From the NCBI GenBank assembly GCA_964016875.1, contig OZ024733.1:19651824-19715823 (forward strand): 64,000 bases of DNA, written 5' to 3'. Position 1 is the first letter of the stretch; each line of letters opens with the position of its first letter. This DNA is from Fallopia convolvulus (taxonomy: Eukaryota; Streptophyta; Magnoliopsida; Caryophyllales; Polygonaceae). Positions 32,570-44,700 of this stretch are shown one piece after another. The notes under the pieces are model-generated. The model saw only the letters and a list, made by a program, of their open reading frames with translations. It had not been told where the DNA came from and made no database searches. Both the position numbers and the translations under genes were made by a program.

Positions 32570-35069
32570 ATGGACAATTTTGTTACTCGGGATAGAATTT
32601 CGCCGATTCCAAGTATTGAAACTCCAAACAATGTTAGTGAGCCTCAAAATGACAATGGAGATATTGGTGGATCGAGCCACAAAAGACCTCGAATTGAGGA
32701 GGAAATTATTAGTGATCCGGCTTTAAGGAAACTGATTAATGATTACGATCCTCGAATTAGAGATGATATTAGAAGAGAATACGTGCTCAAGGGTTCTTGT
32801 CAACCATCATCTCATGATTTTCCAAGAAGTGAGTTTGGTAAAAAACTGAGGTGTTTCCAAGTTGGATGGTTTAAGAAATGGGAATGGTTGGAGTATAGCG
32901 TTTCTAAGGATGCCGCATTTTGTTTTTGGTGTTATCTTTTTAGAGGGAGTAAAAGCAAAAGAAATGGAGATGATGTGTTTGTGAAAACGGGATTTCGTAA
33001 TTGGAAGAACGCTTGTGACAAATTCAAAGATCACGTGGGAGCGGTTGGTAGTATACACAATGATGCTCGAACAATGTTTTTTGCCTTCAAAGATCAAAGA
33101 CAAAGTTTGACAAGAAAGGTGGCTTTTGGAAAGAAAGAATTGGATGATGCATATCGCACTCGTTTGACCGCAAGTGTGGATGTTATTAGATTGCTACTTG
33201 GACAAGGGTTGGCCTTTCGAGGGAATGATGAGTCGACAAGTTCACTAAATAGAGGAAATTTTCTTGAAGTTCTTGATTGGTATAGCTTACGCAATGTTGA
33301 TGTTGGAAAGATGGTGAACACAAATGCGCCGACAAATCATCAACTTAGTTCTCCTTGCATTCAAAAGGAAATTATAAGTGCTTGTGCATCGGAGACAACA
33401 AAAGCTATTATTCGTGATATTGGAGACAAGTTCTTTTCTTTATTGATTGATGAGGCTCGTGATAGTTCGATAAAAGAAAAAATGGCTATTGTTTTGAGAT
33501 TTGTAAACAATCGTGGAATAGTGATGGAACGGTTTCTTGGAGTTGTTCATGTTGTTGACACCACCGCGCTCTCTTTGAAAAGTGGCATTGATGAGTTTTT
33601 TGCTAGACATGGATTATCAATCTCTAAACTAAGAGGCCAAGGATATGATGGGGCTTCTAATATGCGAGGCGAGCTTAACGGATTGAAGACTCTTATATTG
33701 AATGAAAATCCATGTGCAAGGTATGTTCATTGTTTTGCTCACCAATTACAATTGGTTGTTGTGGCGGTTTCACAAAGTAATCAATTTGTGACCGATTTCT
33801 TTGAGTATTTGTCCATGATTGCAAATATTGTTGGAGCTTCTTGCAAAAGAAAAGATCAATTCCGACAACAACAACATGAAGACATGGTGAAGAGCTTAGT
33901 AAATGGTGAAATTTCTACCGGAAGAGGATTGAATCAAGAAAGTAGCTTAGTTCGACCGGGAGCCACTCGTTGGGGTTCCCACTTTACCACCATTGTTCGT
34001 CTTTTATCTTTGTGGTCATCAACAATTCAAGTGCTTGAAACTATTTTTGATGATGCAACCGATCCGAAAGCTCGAGGCCTTGCCGTTAGCTTGGGAGAAA
34101 AGATGGAAAATTTTGAATTTGTTTTTGTTGCACACTTCATGAAGCTAGTATTGGGCTTGACAAATGTTTTGTCACAATTCTTGCAACAAAAGGATCAAAA
34201 TATTCTCGAGGCCGTGAGTTTGGTTCAAAGAACTACGAGGAAGTTGCAAAATGTGAGAGATGAAGGATGGGATGAGCTATTAGAAGAAGTCAAGAATTTT
34301 TGTGTTAAGAATGATATTATCATTCCTAATATGGATGTTATTGTTCCGGGTCGTTTTCGGTCTAGGCGTGTTGGATATGCTGTAACATACCTCCACCACT
34401 TTAAAGTTGAGATATTCTGCCAAGTACGTGGTTTCTCTCTATTAACTATTTAAAATTTTATCTTTTTTTAAAAATATATTTAATTTTATGCTACATTTCT
34501 AGGTTCTTGATCAAATTGGTGAAGAGATGAAGCATCGTTTCAGTGAGTCAAGCACAGAGTTACTTACATGTATAGCATGTCTTGATCCGAAGAATTCATT
34601 CTCTAACTTCAATGTGTCAAAGCTACTTCGACTTGCAGAATTGTATCCACAAGACTTCTCAATGTATGATCAAATGGAGCTTAAGGGACAACTCGAGTTG
34701 TGGATTTGTGAAATGAGAGAAAATGAAAAGTTTGCAAACTTGCAAAATTTTGGAGCTCTTGCTCAAAAGATGATTGAGGTTGGAATTCAGAATGCTTTTC
34801 ACTTGGTATATCGCCTCATTGAGTTGATTTTGGTGTTGCCTGTTGCTACTGCTACAGTGGAGAGAGCCTTTTCTGCAATGTCTTTTGTCAAGACAGATTT
34901 GCGTAACAAGATGGGAGATGAATTTCTCAATGATTGTCTATTATGCTATATTGAGAAGGAAGTTTTTAGAGGCATTGACAATGAAGTTATCATCCAACAT
35001 TTTCAGAACATGAAGACTCGAAGAATGAATTTACCACCTCTACGGATTGAAGAGTCAAAAGAGACGTGA
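32570..35069 (+). CDS. hAT transposase (TTF zinc finger, DUF4371, hATC)
   Basis: 806 residues in two exons, 32570-34423 and 34503-35069, with a 79-bp GT-AG intron. The first in-frame ATG, 32570, was chosen; just upstream a TTGTTTGTTAG acceptor suggests a leader intron. Order: acidic, Lys-rich N terminus; TTF-type zinc finger around CFWC (118-121); DUF4371 with LIDEARD (Asp 294) and GQGYDGASN (Asp 360), followed by VHCFAHQLQL; insertion domain; C-terminal hATC dimerisation segment with TVERAFSAM (Glu 738). The three acidic positions of the RNase H-like catalytic core are all present. It resembles the zinc finger MYM-type 1-like plant hAT group. It cuts and pastes the element. The frame is free of stops, so it may still be functional. 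Confidence 0.93.
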
Positions 35070-35329
35070 TGCCTGACTAATGATGATCTCTCATTTATTG
35101 ATATCAATCTTTTGTAGCAAACATTTTAATCTATAATACATATATAATTTTGTGTACATGCCCCACATTTAATTCACTTAATGATAATTTCTAATTATTT
35201 TTTCACCTTTAATATAATTTGTACTAAATAGATAAATTTATGTACATAACCACATTCATTGCCACATTTATTACACATAATATTTATTTTTATGAATACT
35301 TATTATTTTAAATAAATAAAATAATTCTA

Positions 35330-35390
35330 CATAGTTTAGCGGTAAGGAATTTTTTAAACCACCTATAGATCATGGTTCAAATCTTGACAA
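35330..35390 (+). repeat. tRNA-like fragment (possible SINE head) 1
   Basis: Contains TAGTTTAGCGGTAAGG, like a pol III A box, and 24 bases on GGTTCAAATCTTGAC, like a B box. No complete cloverleaf and no TSD found. It lies inside the non-coding tail of the hAT element. Confidence 0.45.
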
Positions 35391-35831
35391 CTATTTTTTT
35401 TGCTAGATAACACACTCTTAGTTTTTTAATTGTTGATATAGTATGTCGTATTACCATATACATTGTCAATTACACTATTACATAATAAGGTAGATCCTTT
35501 TATTCACATTTAGTTTTAAGGCTTAATTATAATTGGTATATACTATTATATATCATCCTTTCTTGGCAATTGTTATTTTGTTGCATGTATTTTATTTAAT
35601 TGAAATACTTTTACTATTTTAATCTTTAGTATATTATATTTTAGGCACCATTATGTATAGTCAATTACAATATTACACTGTTATGTAATAAAATAAATTG
35701 TTTTAGATTCACCTTAATTTTTATTTTTTAAATTTACTACATTAAAATGGTATGTACTAGGTGAATGTATTAAATTTATGAAAAACATCTCAATCATATT
35801 ATGTTGGTTTTATTATATGTCAATATGAAAT

Positions 35832-35892
35832 TTTGGCTCAATGGCTAAAGCTTTGACAATTATATTGGAGGTTTAAAGTTCGAGTCTTCAAA
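35832..35892 (+). repeat. tRNA-like fragment (possible SINE head) 2
   Basis: TTGGCTCAATGGCTAAAG (A-box-like) followed after about 25 bases by AAGTTCGAGTCTTC (B-box-like). Different in sequence from the fragment at 35330. Non-coding surroundings. Confidence 0.45.
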
Positions 35893-37346
35893 TAATCACT
35901 TTGGATTACTTTTTTTACCATAATCAAAAGACCCCATACAAAATACTAAATTCAATTTAGATTTGATATTAAAAATATGTGAATGATATAAAAGAATTTT
36001 ATTATGCTGATAGTTGCACATAAGTGTATGAAAAATGATATATGATTTTGATAATTAATTAATTATACATCAATTCATTTGATTAATTTAGTTATAAGGT
36101 GAGTCATATTTTTGAAACGTTTATAGAAAAAATTATAGTTTTTATTAAACATAGGAGCTAAGTTGTATTGAAAAAACACACAGAGCAAGGTAAATTAATG
36201 TGTTAACTAATATATAAATTTGTTTAAGTATACACCAATCTATTTGATTACATATTGTTATAAGATGATCCAAATTCTTTCAAACAATGAAAACGACTTT
36301 GCTATATTTTTTTAAATTCAATACAGTCTTATTAGATACAAGAGTGCATTAAAAAATTAGATGAATCTCTTTGTATTTAGCCTACACTTGCTAAAGGATC
36401 AAATTCAATTTTAGATGGGTGGATATTAAGAGAATGTCAAATGATACAATAACGCTATATATAATAGACTAAATCATTCATAAAAAAAAACTAAATAGAT
36501 TTATTATACCCCTATCGTGAATCTTAATGGTAAAATTTTGAAAGCATTACTAGACTAATCCAAATCACTAAAGCTATAATCTTACAACATGTAAAGTTAT
36601 ATATCATCAAAACCAAATAAATATTTTTTTTTACTGATGTCTTGAAATATTTTAAATTCTTTTGTTTAAAGTTGGAGGATTTGCGCAATAATTGTCCTAT
36701 CTTAATTTAAAAAGTTAATATTGCAACATTTGACATCAACATTTGATATTACACATTAAATTATGAACCTTTGATATTAGATACAAAACACAACATCCAA
36801 CACAATTGTTGGCATTATAGCTAATCAAACATAATATAGAATTTAATTTCCACCTTTTTCTTTCTCACTATATACGTCTTATTAATGTATGAACGCATCC
36901 CAATTTCATCCACGTGAAAAATATAGAAGACAACTATCAGATTGCAAAAAATATTAATCGAATCGAAACACGAATTGAGATGGGGGAGAGTGAATGTGAA
37001 AATGTAAGACATGAAGGTTTTTGGTGGATGGTAATTAGGTTTGCACAAAATAATTTTTTTTAAAGTTCAAATTTCAATGATTTTTATTAAATTAATTTTT
37101 TTTAATTGTTATTTGTATTATTTTTGTAAATGTGTACAAATATATATGTATTTTAAATATTAAAATATAAATTTTGTCCCGTCCAACGGACGGGCTTAAT
37201 TTGGCTAGTTGATATCAATTTTTATAGAGCTTTTGTAGTTAATGCATTTATTACTATTTAACTAAGTTCTAACAATATATGTGGAGTTTAAAAAATCTTT
37301 TTATTAAATTGTGCCCCCCCTGAATTTAGTTCTGCCTCCGTCACTG

Positions 37347-37354
37347 ACTGGAAC
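37347..37354. repeat. hAT target-site duplication, right
   Basis: ACTGGAAC immediately after the terminal CACTG of the element, identical to 31686-31693. Confidence 0.93.
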
Positions 37355-38974
37355 CCATTGCTTTTTCTCATTCAAAAACCTCTAAAAAATCCATCGAGTT
37401 CTCGTGCCTTGTTTTCTGGCCGGCGCTGTTCTTAGGCGATTTCGGTTAGAAATAGTAACCAAAAATCGGGTTTGTTGTTGTCAACAGTAGATAGCCCTTG
37501 ATCCCACAAGTCCAACGCCATCAGTCCCATTTGTTTCTATTCGAGGGAGAACCGAGCCATCAAACACAACCCATCTATACTCTGTTTTTTTCGAGAACAA
37601 CCGAGCCTTTTGAGTGGTAAGCCAGCATTAATGAATTAATCCAGTTCAGCTTATATATATATAATCTTAGGGGTATTAATTGCAGATATGTTTAAAGTGA
37701 TGATTGTTAGATTTACTGATTGGGCATAACCATGGCTAATGTTGGGAAATCTAACATAAAGAAAATTTATTATACTGCACATGCTAATTCATATATGTAT
37801 ACATGTAGACATGTAAATCCAAAGCTATTTTTTTTATCAGTACACTAGTTAAGTCTTGCTTTCATCTGCACATGCTAATCATGAATGAATGTGCAATATA
37901 ATAAATTTTCTTTATGTTAGATTTCCCAACATCGGCCATGGTTATGCCCGATCAGTAAATCTAACAGTCATCACTTTAAACATAACTACAATGCCCCTAA
38001 GATTATATATAAAAGCTGAACCGGATTAATTCATAAACGCAGGCTTACCACTCGAAAGGCTCGATTGTTCTCGAAAAAACAGAGTATAGATGGGTTGTGT
38101 TTGATGGCTCGGTTCTCCCTCGAATAGAAACGGAAACAGATGGGACTGATGGCGTTAGACTTGTGGGATCGAGGGCTATCTACTGTTGGCAACAACAAAC
38201 CTGATTTTTTGTTACAATTCCAAACCAAAATCGCCTAAGAACAACAGCTGGACAAAAAACAGGGCACGAAAACTCGATGGATTTTTAGAGGTTTTTGAAT
38301 GAGAAAAAGCAATGGGTTCCAGTATCTATTTATAAGCAAGGATCGGGGGTTCTCAAAGCTTCGTCTCCAAGAAAAATCCCGGCCAAAATGTACCTCAAAT
38401 CGGATAAAAATCCTATCTTAAATCGAAAACACGTTTAAACAACCTCATATCTTCTAACTTCGAATTAGATTAGATTTTTCTAAAAAAATTTACCAACTTT
38501 ATTGAGGGCTTTTGTAGATAACTTCTAGAAGATTATCCCGGTTCTTTCGGAATTGAATTTGGATAAGAAACGAGTTCGAATTGGGCTTTACAAGATTGGA
38601 TTCTCTTAGAACAAGAAAACCGAATGGAGCGGTATATATTTCGGTTATTTACACACGACTACTCAACATTTAAGGGTAACTACGAAAAGTGCCCAACTTT
38701 TCTAATTTCATCCATTTTGCCCCTTTTTCAACTATAAAGTTATGTAAATTATGATTATTCTTCCCTAGATTATCTTCCAAATTTATTATTTGGATTGCAT
38801 ACATTATTATGTTAATTTAATTTGTTCAAAAATATTTATTGAATTATTTTTCCTACAAGTTATATTTTAATTCATGCTCTTCTTATACAAGAGGGAACAA
38901 AATAAACTGTAACGAATCATATATAATTGGAGAAGTAATTTCTTCCTTTATTTTGAAAAAAGGGGAGTGTTACA

Positions 38975-39762
38975 ATTTCACTCAATAAAGATAGTAACTT
39001 TGATTTGGAAATACTTGTTCTCGTTTTACTTGTTTAACTATTTGGAAATACTTGTTCGTTTATTCCGCATGATGTTCAAATAGTGATGAAGCCATGTTGC
39101 TTAAATGACCGTGCGCGTGGGCAGGGAGCATCCGACTTCGTAAGTTTTTTTGGGTTGCACACTTTTAGAGACTACATACATCATACTATTACCTTAAATT
39201 CCGAGTTTGCCCATATCATCCATCCTCGCTTTCTCCCTTTGCTTTAGTCACCTCATTTGTCGTTTAGAGCACATATTATTCGTGCTCCATCAACAACAAA
39301 GATCAAACAATTCTTCCAACAAGTCAAAAGTCCCAACAATTCTCCTATTACTTGACTAGAAAACACCAAAACTTGCAAGACAAAAAAAAAGAAACTAATC
39401 ATAGAAGACTCAACAAAACAAGACACGCAAGAACAAGTCTTGCACGACAGTAGGGTAGGGTGTGGACTAGATGCACAAAAACATGACTTGAAAGATGGTT
39501 TTGACACTAAATTATGGACTAACATGAATGAGAATTTGAATATGCAAACGAAAATATGGTGGTGAACTTCTAAGATGCACAAAAAGCAAGTTTTAATGAA
39601 ACTTGCACTCCAAGTAATCTTAAAAGACTCAATTTTTATGATAAATTCAAGTTGTAACTCATGCAAAGGTTGACACTTTAGGGTCTAAAATTGAATTTGA
39701 ATAATCAATTAATATAATAAAACAAGCAACACAAGCAAAAGACCCAATTAAGACTGATACCA
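38975..39762. other. Retroelement leader-like region, no supported gene
   Basis: Right part ends with CTGATACCA at 39754-39762, whose minus strand (TGGTATCAG) is an initiator-Met-type primer site facing left. The 137-codon minus frame 39253-39666 lies where a gag would be, but has no gag motif and is Phe/Cys-rich, so I do not call it. 38975-39250 shows nothing. Confidence 0.4.
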
Positions 39763-41142
39763 GTTCATACATGATTAATTAGAAGTCCGATCTTGCTCTA
39801 GTGTTGATTTGGTATTGAAGAACATGACTTGAATTCTCCTTGGATGGCACATTTCTCCTTAGATTGGTGTGGAAGACTCCTCCAAGTAGACTTCGAATGG
39901 AAAGGATCGGATCCTTAGACTAATAGAACTTGACTTCTTCCTTGATTATAACTCGAATTGTACTTGGTTGTGTATGAGGATGAGGTACAAATATAGTTGT
40001 GTTTGGATGTATTCTCACGTGAAAAAAAGGAGGAAGAATGAGATAAAACACTATATATTTGGACTAATTAGAGAAAAACACCTTAGCCAAGGTGCTTTCT
40101 AATTTTTAATCTGATTTTTATTCAATGATAACATAACTAAAGCAAACTATTTTATCCTAGAAAGCAATCCTAGGGGTACATTGAGGAGAAGATGAAGATT
40201 CCTTTTGATGGTCTAATAATGAGGTCTAGAGCCAAGAATATACAAGAGGCAACTCAAGCACTATTGGTTTATTTGGAAGCTTTGGTTGAGACGCATGAAG
40301 AGCCATCGTGGGTTACTATGATTCGTCATAGGCTTGACACTACCAAGCTAAGTTAGATGACACCTACATGCAAGGGTTGTTGCATGCTTATCCTAGAATA
40401 AAAATTTCTTTATTTAATAATTGATCTATTTATAGAAATTCCAAATTAGGATGTTTCTACTTTTGAATTTGCCATATGGATATTATTATTGTTTTATTAA
40501 TATATCAACTTCCTTATTTAAATTATAAATTATATTCTTTAAGGCAAAAAAGATATAATTTATTGTTTAATTGGAATTTCTTATCTTCTAAGGCAAAGAA
40601 GATAAGATTTTTTTATAAGGAAAGTTGACTTGTCTTTTTATGTTTTATCTTAGGATTTCTATCTTATGTTGCAAACATCATTAAGGTCGAAAATTACATG
40701 TTATGGCCAGTCATAGGAGTGCTTTCTAGGATAGAATAATTTGCTTTAGTTTTCTATTTATATGGTATGTTTCATTGAATAAAGCTCAGTTTGGAAATTA
40801 GAGAGCACCTTGGCTAAGGTGTTTTTCTCTACTCACTCCAAATACCTTGTGTTCTATCTTATTCTTCCTCCTTTGTTTTTACATGAGAATACATCCAAAC
40901 ACAACTCATTTTCGTGCCTCATCCTCAACAACTACCAAGTACAATTCGAGTTATAATCAAGGAAGAAGTCGAGTTCTATTGGTCTAAAGATCCGATCCTT
41001 TTTTATTCGAAATCTACTAGGAGGAGTCTTCCACATCAATCTAAGAAGAGGTGTGCTATCCAAGGAGAATTCAAGTCTTCATCATCAAAACCAAATCAAA
41101 ACTAGAGCAAAATCAAGCCTCTTCCAATCAGTCACGTATCAC
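39763..41142. repeat. Head-to-head LTR inverted repeat, ~400-bp arms
   Basis: Left arm 39763-40166 and right arm 40720-41142 are diverged reverse complements that share the ACACCTTAGCCAAGGTGCT palindrome (about 40079 and 40803). The left arm ends at a minus-strand primer site, so it is the 3' part of an LTR in minus orientation. The right arm is the same LTR in plus orientation following a pol 3' end. ORF 40914-41105 is LTR sequence. Confidence 0.8.
40207..40356 (+). pseudogene. gypsy pol C-terminal tail fragment
   Basis: Fifty codons ending in TAG, with an MRSRAKNIQEATQALL start resembling the TRSRAK-type tail at the end of plant gypsy polyproteins (compare MRSRAKAI in the pol at 15702-16544). 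The upstream part is lost at the junction with the inverted LTR. Non-functional. Confidence 0.6.
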
Positions 41143-41716
41143 TTACAAAGACCGCTCAATTACTTAACATAATTATAAAAGGTTTACTAAAATTGCATTA
41201 TATTTCAAAAAATATTATTCTTGATATATTTAAGAAAAAATATCTATAAAATGATAGTTACATTTGAGATTTTATATGCACATAATTTTTTTTATTGAAT
41301 TACAAAAAAAATAGGGGCACGCTTAAAAAAAATTACCCACCATATATGAGCTTCCCGGTAATATAAAGATTTCAATAAATTCAACCGTTAGAAATGGGAA
41401 ATCCAATACTGAGCGAGCGAAGTTGTTCAGTTCCGCCCACTCATCAGTTGCTTGAAAATTCACACGAAACGCACTTGCACCGTTGCGCGCTGTCCCTTCG
41501 TGCCTGCCTTCATAAAAAAAATTCATTTAATTATATTTCCAACAGACAAAAGTGGAATCCAAAAAGCTTTGTACAAAAACTGATATTTTTGCCCACCTGC
41601 CACACCGCCTCTCTCTCACCTCCTCTCTTCTCTTCTGCGCTGCCCCTCTCTCTTCCTTCGAATCGCTCTCGTGCCTCTGAGAACAAGCTCAGATCAGGGA
41701 CGAAAGGAAATCGATC
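41143..41716 (+). promoter_or_regulatory. Upstream region and leader of AAA-ATPase gene
   Basis: Intergenic, AT-rich to about 41340. A pyrimidine-rich CT stretch (41603-41668), typical of plant 5' leaders, precedes the ATG at 41717. No clear TATA box was fixed; the transcription start is unknown. ORFs 41323-41526 and 41394-41834 overlap this region and are not supported. Confidence 0.45.
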
Positions 41717-44700
41717 ATGGTGGAGACGAGACGAAGCTCATCCTCTTCCAAGCGCCCTCTCAGCTCACCTCTTCCCACGTCAAAACGTTCGAAGGTGTGT
41801 GATCCGTTTGCCCCCGCCTCTTTTCCGGTTCTAGGGTTTCTTTCTTGATTTAGTTCGTTTCTGATCTGCTTCGGTTCGTAATTTTGTTTGGTTTGAATTA
41901 CAGGCCTCATCTGAGACCTCTTCTTCGACCGATGGCAAGCCCAATTCTGGGCCCAAGGGGAGTAACGGCCAATTGGGGACCGAATCGCGGGATCCAGAGG
42001 TTCGATCCACTGATCTGCCTTGTTTGGGGTCGCCTAAACCCTCAGATTCCGTCTCCCTAGAGAAACCTCCTAGCGTCCTAGTTGAAGGTCAAGTGCTTTC
42101 CTCTTCTTACAGTTTTTATGTATGATGGGATTCAGCAATTTGATGTTAAAAGTTGAGCAGATTTGGCTGCGAATGGTGAGGAGGAGGAGGATCAACCTAC
42201 AACTGTAACTCCTAAGCGGCCCAAGAAGAGGTCGTCTAAGGCAGATAAGGTTGCTTGGGGACAACTGATATCCGAGTCTCCTCAGGTCTGTATGCTCTTC
42301 ATCATTTATGCACACGATTATGTTGCCTTGAGTAGCTGTTGTGGGTTTATGATCCATGATGATTTTTTTTTCTTGGTTATCCTTTCACTATCAACGTAAA
42401 TGAGCATTCTTGAAGTAGTTTTTCAATTATCTTATGATCTTTAGTCTTTGCATGAAAGGTTTGGTTTTTTATATGATACTTGGATGCCCAAAGGCTAGCA
42501 AATTTAGATTTCCTTCTTGAAGGGCATTGATGTGTAGGATTAGAGGGCTTCAAGGTAATGGCGGTGAAGTTCTTTTAGAGTGCATGTTAAACGTGTATAG
42601 TTTTAACTGGGAAAATAGAAACTAGTTGGGGTCCTTTTTGTTGAATTCCATTCCTGGTCAAGCAGTGAAAGGGAAAAGATGATATCTTGTTTAAACTCTA
42701 ATGAGTTACTGCCCCTTTCTTTTTCTTGCTTCTATGTTGATACAAGTTGAGAAGCTGAAATCCAGACTAAGAATCGGAATGCAGTATGGTTTCTTCACCT
42801 AAAAGAGAGCCGGTGGTTTCAATGAAAAATTGCATGACTGCCTATTTCAAAGAGCAAGACATGGAAGTTAATTTTTTGTACCCTGATAAGGAAAAATAGA
42901 CATTTGGCTGGGTCAAAAGAAGTCTAGACAATATAATTTTCCATAGATTCAAACTATAATTATCTTTTGGGGAATAGCTGCTCACTTTAAAAAGTCAAGT
43001 ACACAAAATATAACTAAGCAAAGTAATTTAAAGCCTTACTTGTGTTTTGCAACATTACATGCTAATGTGATGGACTTAGGTCATTCCCCTATGTCTTTGT
43101 TATTCCATTTCCGGACTTAAAATCAACTAAGGAAGATACTCTTTGACTTCCAAGTTCCTAAGATAGCCAAACCTCTTTATAACTAAAAGCGCTTAAAAAT
43201 TGTAATATTGAAAGCCTCTGTTTCTCCTTTAATGTTGTTTTTTGTTAGTTGTTCCTAGAAGTCATTATCAAGAGAATCTTCACGTAGCCGGACTCGAGTC
43301 CTAAATTCCCCAAGGAACTCACATATGAGTCTGAAAGTAGTTTTACTTGAATTGAAAGCTCAAAACAGAAGTGTTCTATCCTATGGCTTTATGAACCTCT
43401 TTAAAATAAACCACTTTATGTTTAGTGGTATTACTTTTATTTGAGCTGATAAGAAAGATAATTCAGCTGACACTGACAGAATCACTCATAATACTGATAT
43501 CCTTGCATGCTTTTCTGCTCTAATTATTAATTCACCTTGATAACAGTATCTTAATTTGTACTCTTATAATGAACAATGCATTTAGATCTTTTCTGTTGTT
43601 TGAAATGATTATCCTACTTTCTTCCATGAAATGATTCTTGGTAAGTAATCAGGATTTTTTTTTGCTTTCTTTCCCTCATCGTGAGTCAAGCTGATTCTGT
43701 TTTTTTAATGATATGTTACTCCTCGTTGAAGATTGCTATTTTCTTAAATGTTGAATTTCTGTGCCAAGGCGGGAGAGTGTCTTATTTTGTTTCATCTTTT
43801 TATTTATATTGATTTTGATACATTTCTGTTTGCCTGTATCCGTTTTAGACGCCTCACATGTTAATTTCCGGTTCTGTATTCACGGTGGGAAATGGCGGTC
43901 AATGCAATCTCTCATTGGAGGATAGTTCAGTTGGTAAAACTCTCTGCAAACTACGACGTACAGAGGTACTAGAGAAGTAATTTAATTAGATGTATTGAGA
44001 AGGAATAATGTGTACCATCATGCTTTGATTATTGTGTAAATATATGATAATATTGGCACCTTTTTTGCTTGCTCCACACCTTTACAGCAAGGAGGTTTAT
44101 TTACTGCCAAACTAGAAATTACTGGAGGATGTGGTTCTGTCCAAGTTAATAATGAGATTCTGCAAAAGAATTCCGCTAAAATTCTTGCCGGAGGGGATGA
44201 GCTGATCTTTGGTTTGACAGATAAACATGCATATGTATCCTTGCTATCATCACTCCCGTAGTTACCTTTTTTTTTCTCTCTCTTTTTAGAAATATTAGCA
44301 TATTCTTCAGAGATTTTTGTATTTCACCATAATTTATTTAATTTGATTTTAATTGTAGAAACTTGTTATTTTTGTCTGATCTACTTGTCTGCTGATTTTA
44401 AATCAACTTAAAAGTTTTTCAAATTTATTCTTTGATCCTTTGTCTACTCACAATTGGTAGTTGGCGACAACAATGGATTTGGAAGGTCTTTTGTCTTGAT
44501 TTGCTGGCTTCTTTAACTTTTGTTTTTATATTAGATATTTCTACCACTCAGCAATGATACATTAGCTGATCCTCCTCCCCATACATCCATTGCAATGCTC
44601 GAAGCCACAGGGGCTTTAGCTAAAGGTAAAACCTTCAGTGGAAGAGCTGGGGGTACCTCTGCAAGTTCAGGAGCATCAATACTGGCATCCATGCCAAATC

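Larger units (their letters stand above)
31694..37346 (+). mobile_element. Complete hAT transposon
   Basis: 5653 bp bounded by an 8-bp TSD ACTGGAAC. Termini are CAAAGACGGAG on the left and, inverted, CAGTGACGGAG on the right (9 of 11 identical), followed on each side by a GC-rich subterminal GCCCCCCCT/GGGGGGGC block. It encodes one transposase gene with an intact frame (32570-35069). The 2.3 kb downstream of the gene is AT-rich non-coding DNA with two tRNA-like fragments. The terminal mismatches may or may not affect mobility. Confidence 0.95.
35070..37346. other. Non-coding hAT 3' region
   Basis: About 2.3 kb of very AT-rich DNA between the transposase stop and the right terminus. Apart from the two tRNA-like fragments and the terminal GC-rich block (about 37313-37346), I see no coding sequence. 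ORF 36821-37048 on the minus strand has no domain. Confidence 0.6.
31047..38974. repeat. LTR-derived palindrome, ~1.09-kb arms
   Basis: Left arm is 31047-31693 plus 37355 to about 37795; right arm is about 37885 to 38974 in reverse complement; the spacer is roughly 90 bases. Both outer ends are LTR starts (TGTAATATTCC on +, TGTAACACTCC on -). Both arms contain the same TATAAATAG site (31673 and, inverted, about 38325). The two arms are the first kilobase of the same LTR family placed head to head. A hAT element later split the left arm. No TSD is visible around the whole unit (left ACTAT, right ATTTC). Confidence 0.85.

Noticed and set aside
31047..38974. Calling the palindrome a classical foldback transposon
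   Set aside because: Outer flanks (ACTAT left, ATTTC right) do not match, and both ends are LTR starts with a polypurine-like tract on one side.
39253..39666. 137-codon minus ORF as a possible gag
   Set aside because: Phe/Cys-rich, no gag signature; likely the antisense of leader sequence.
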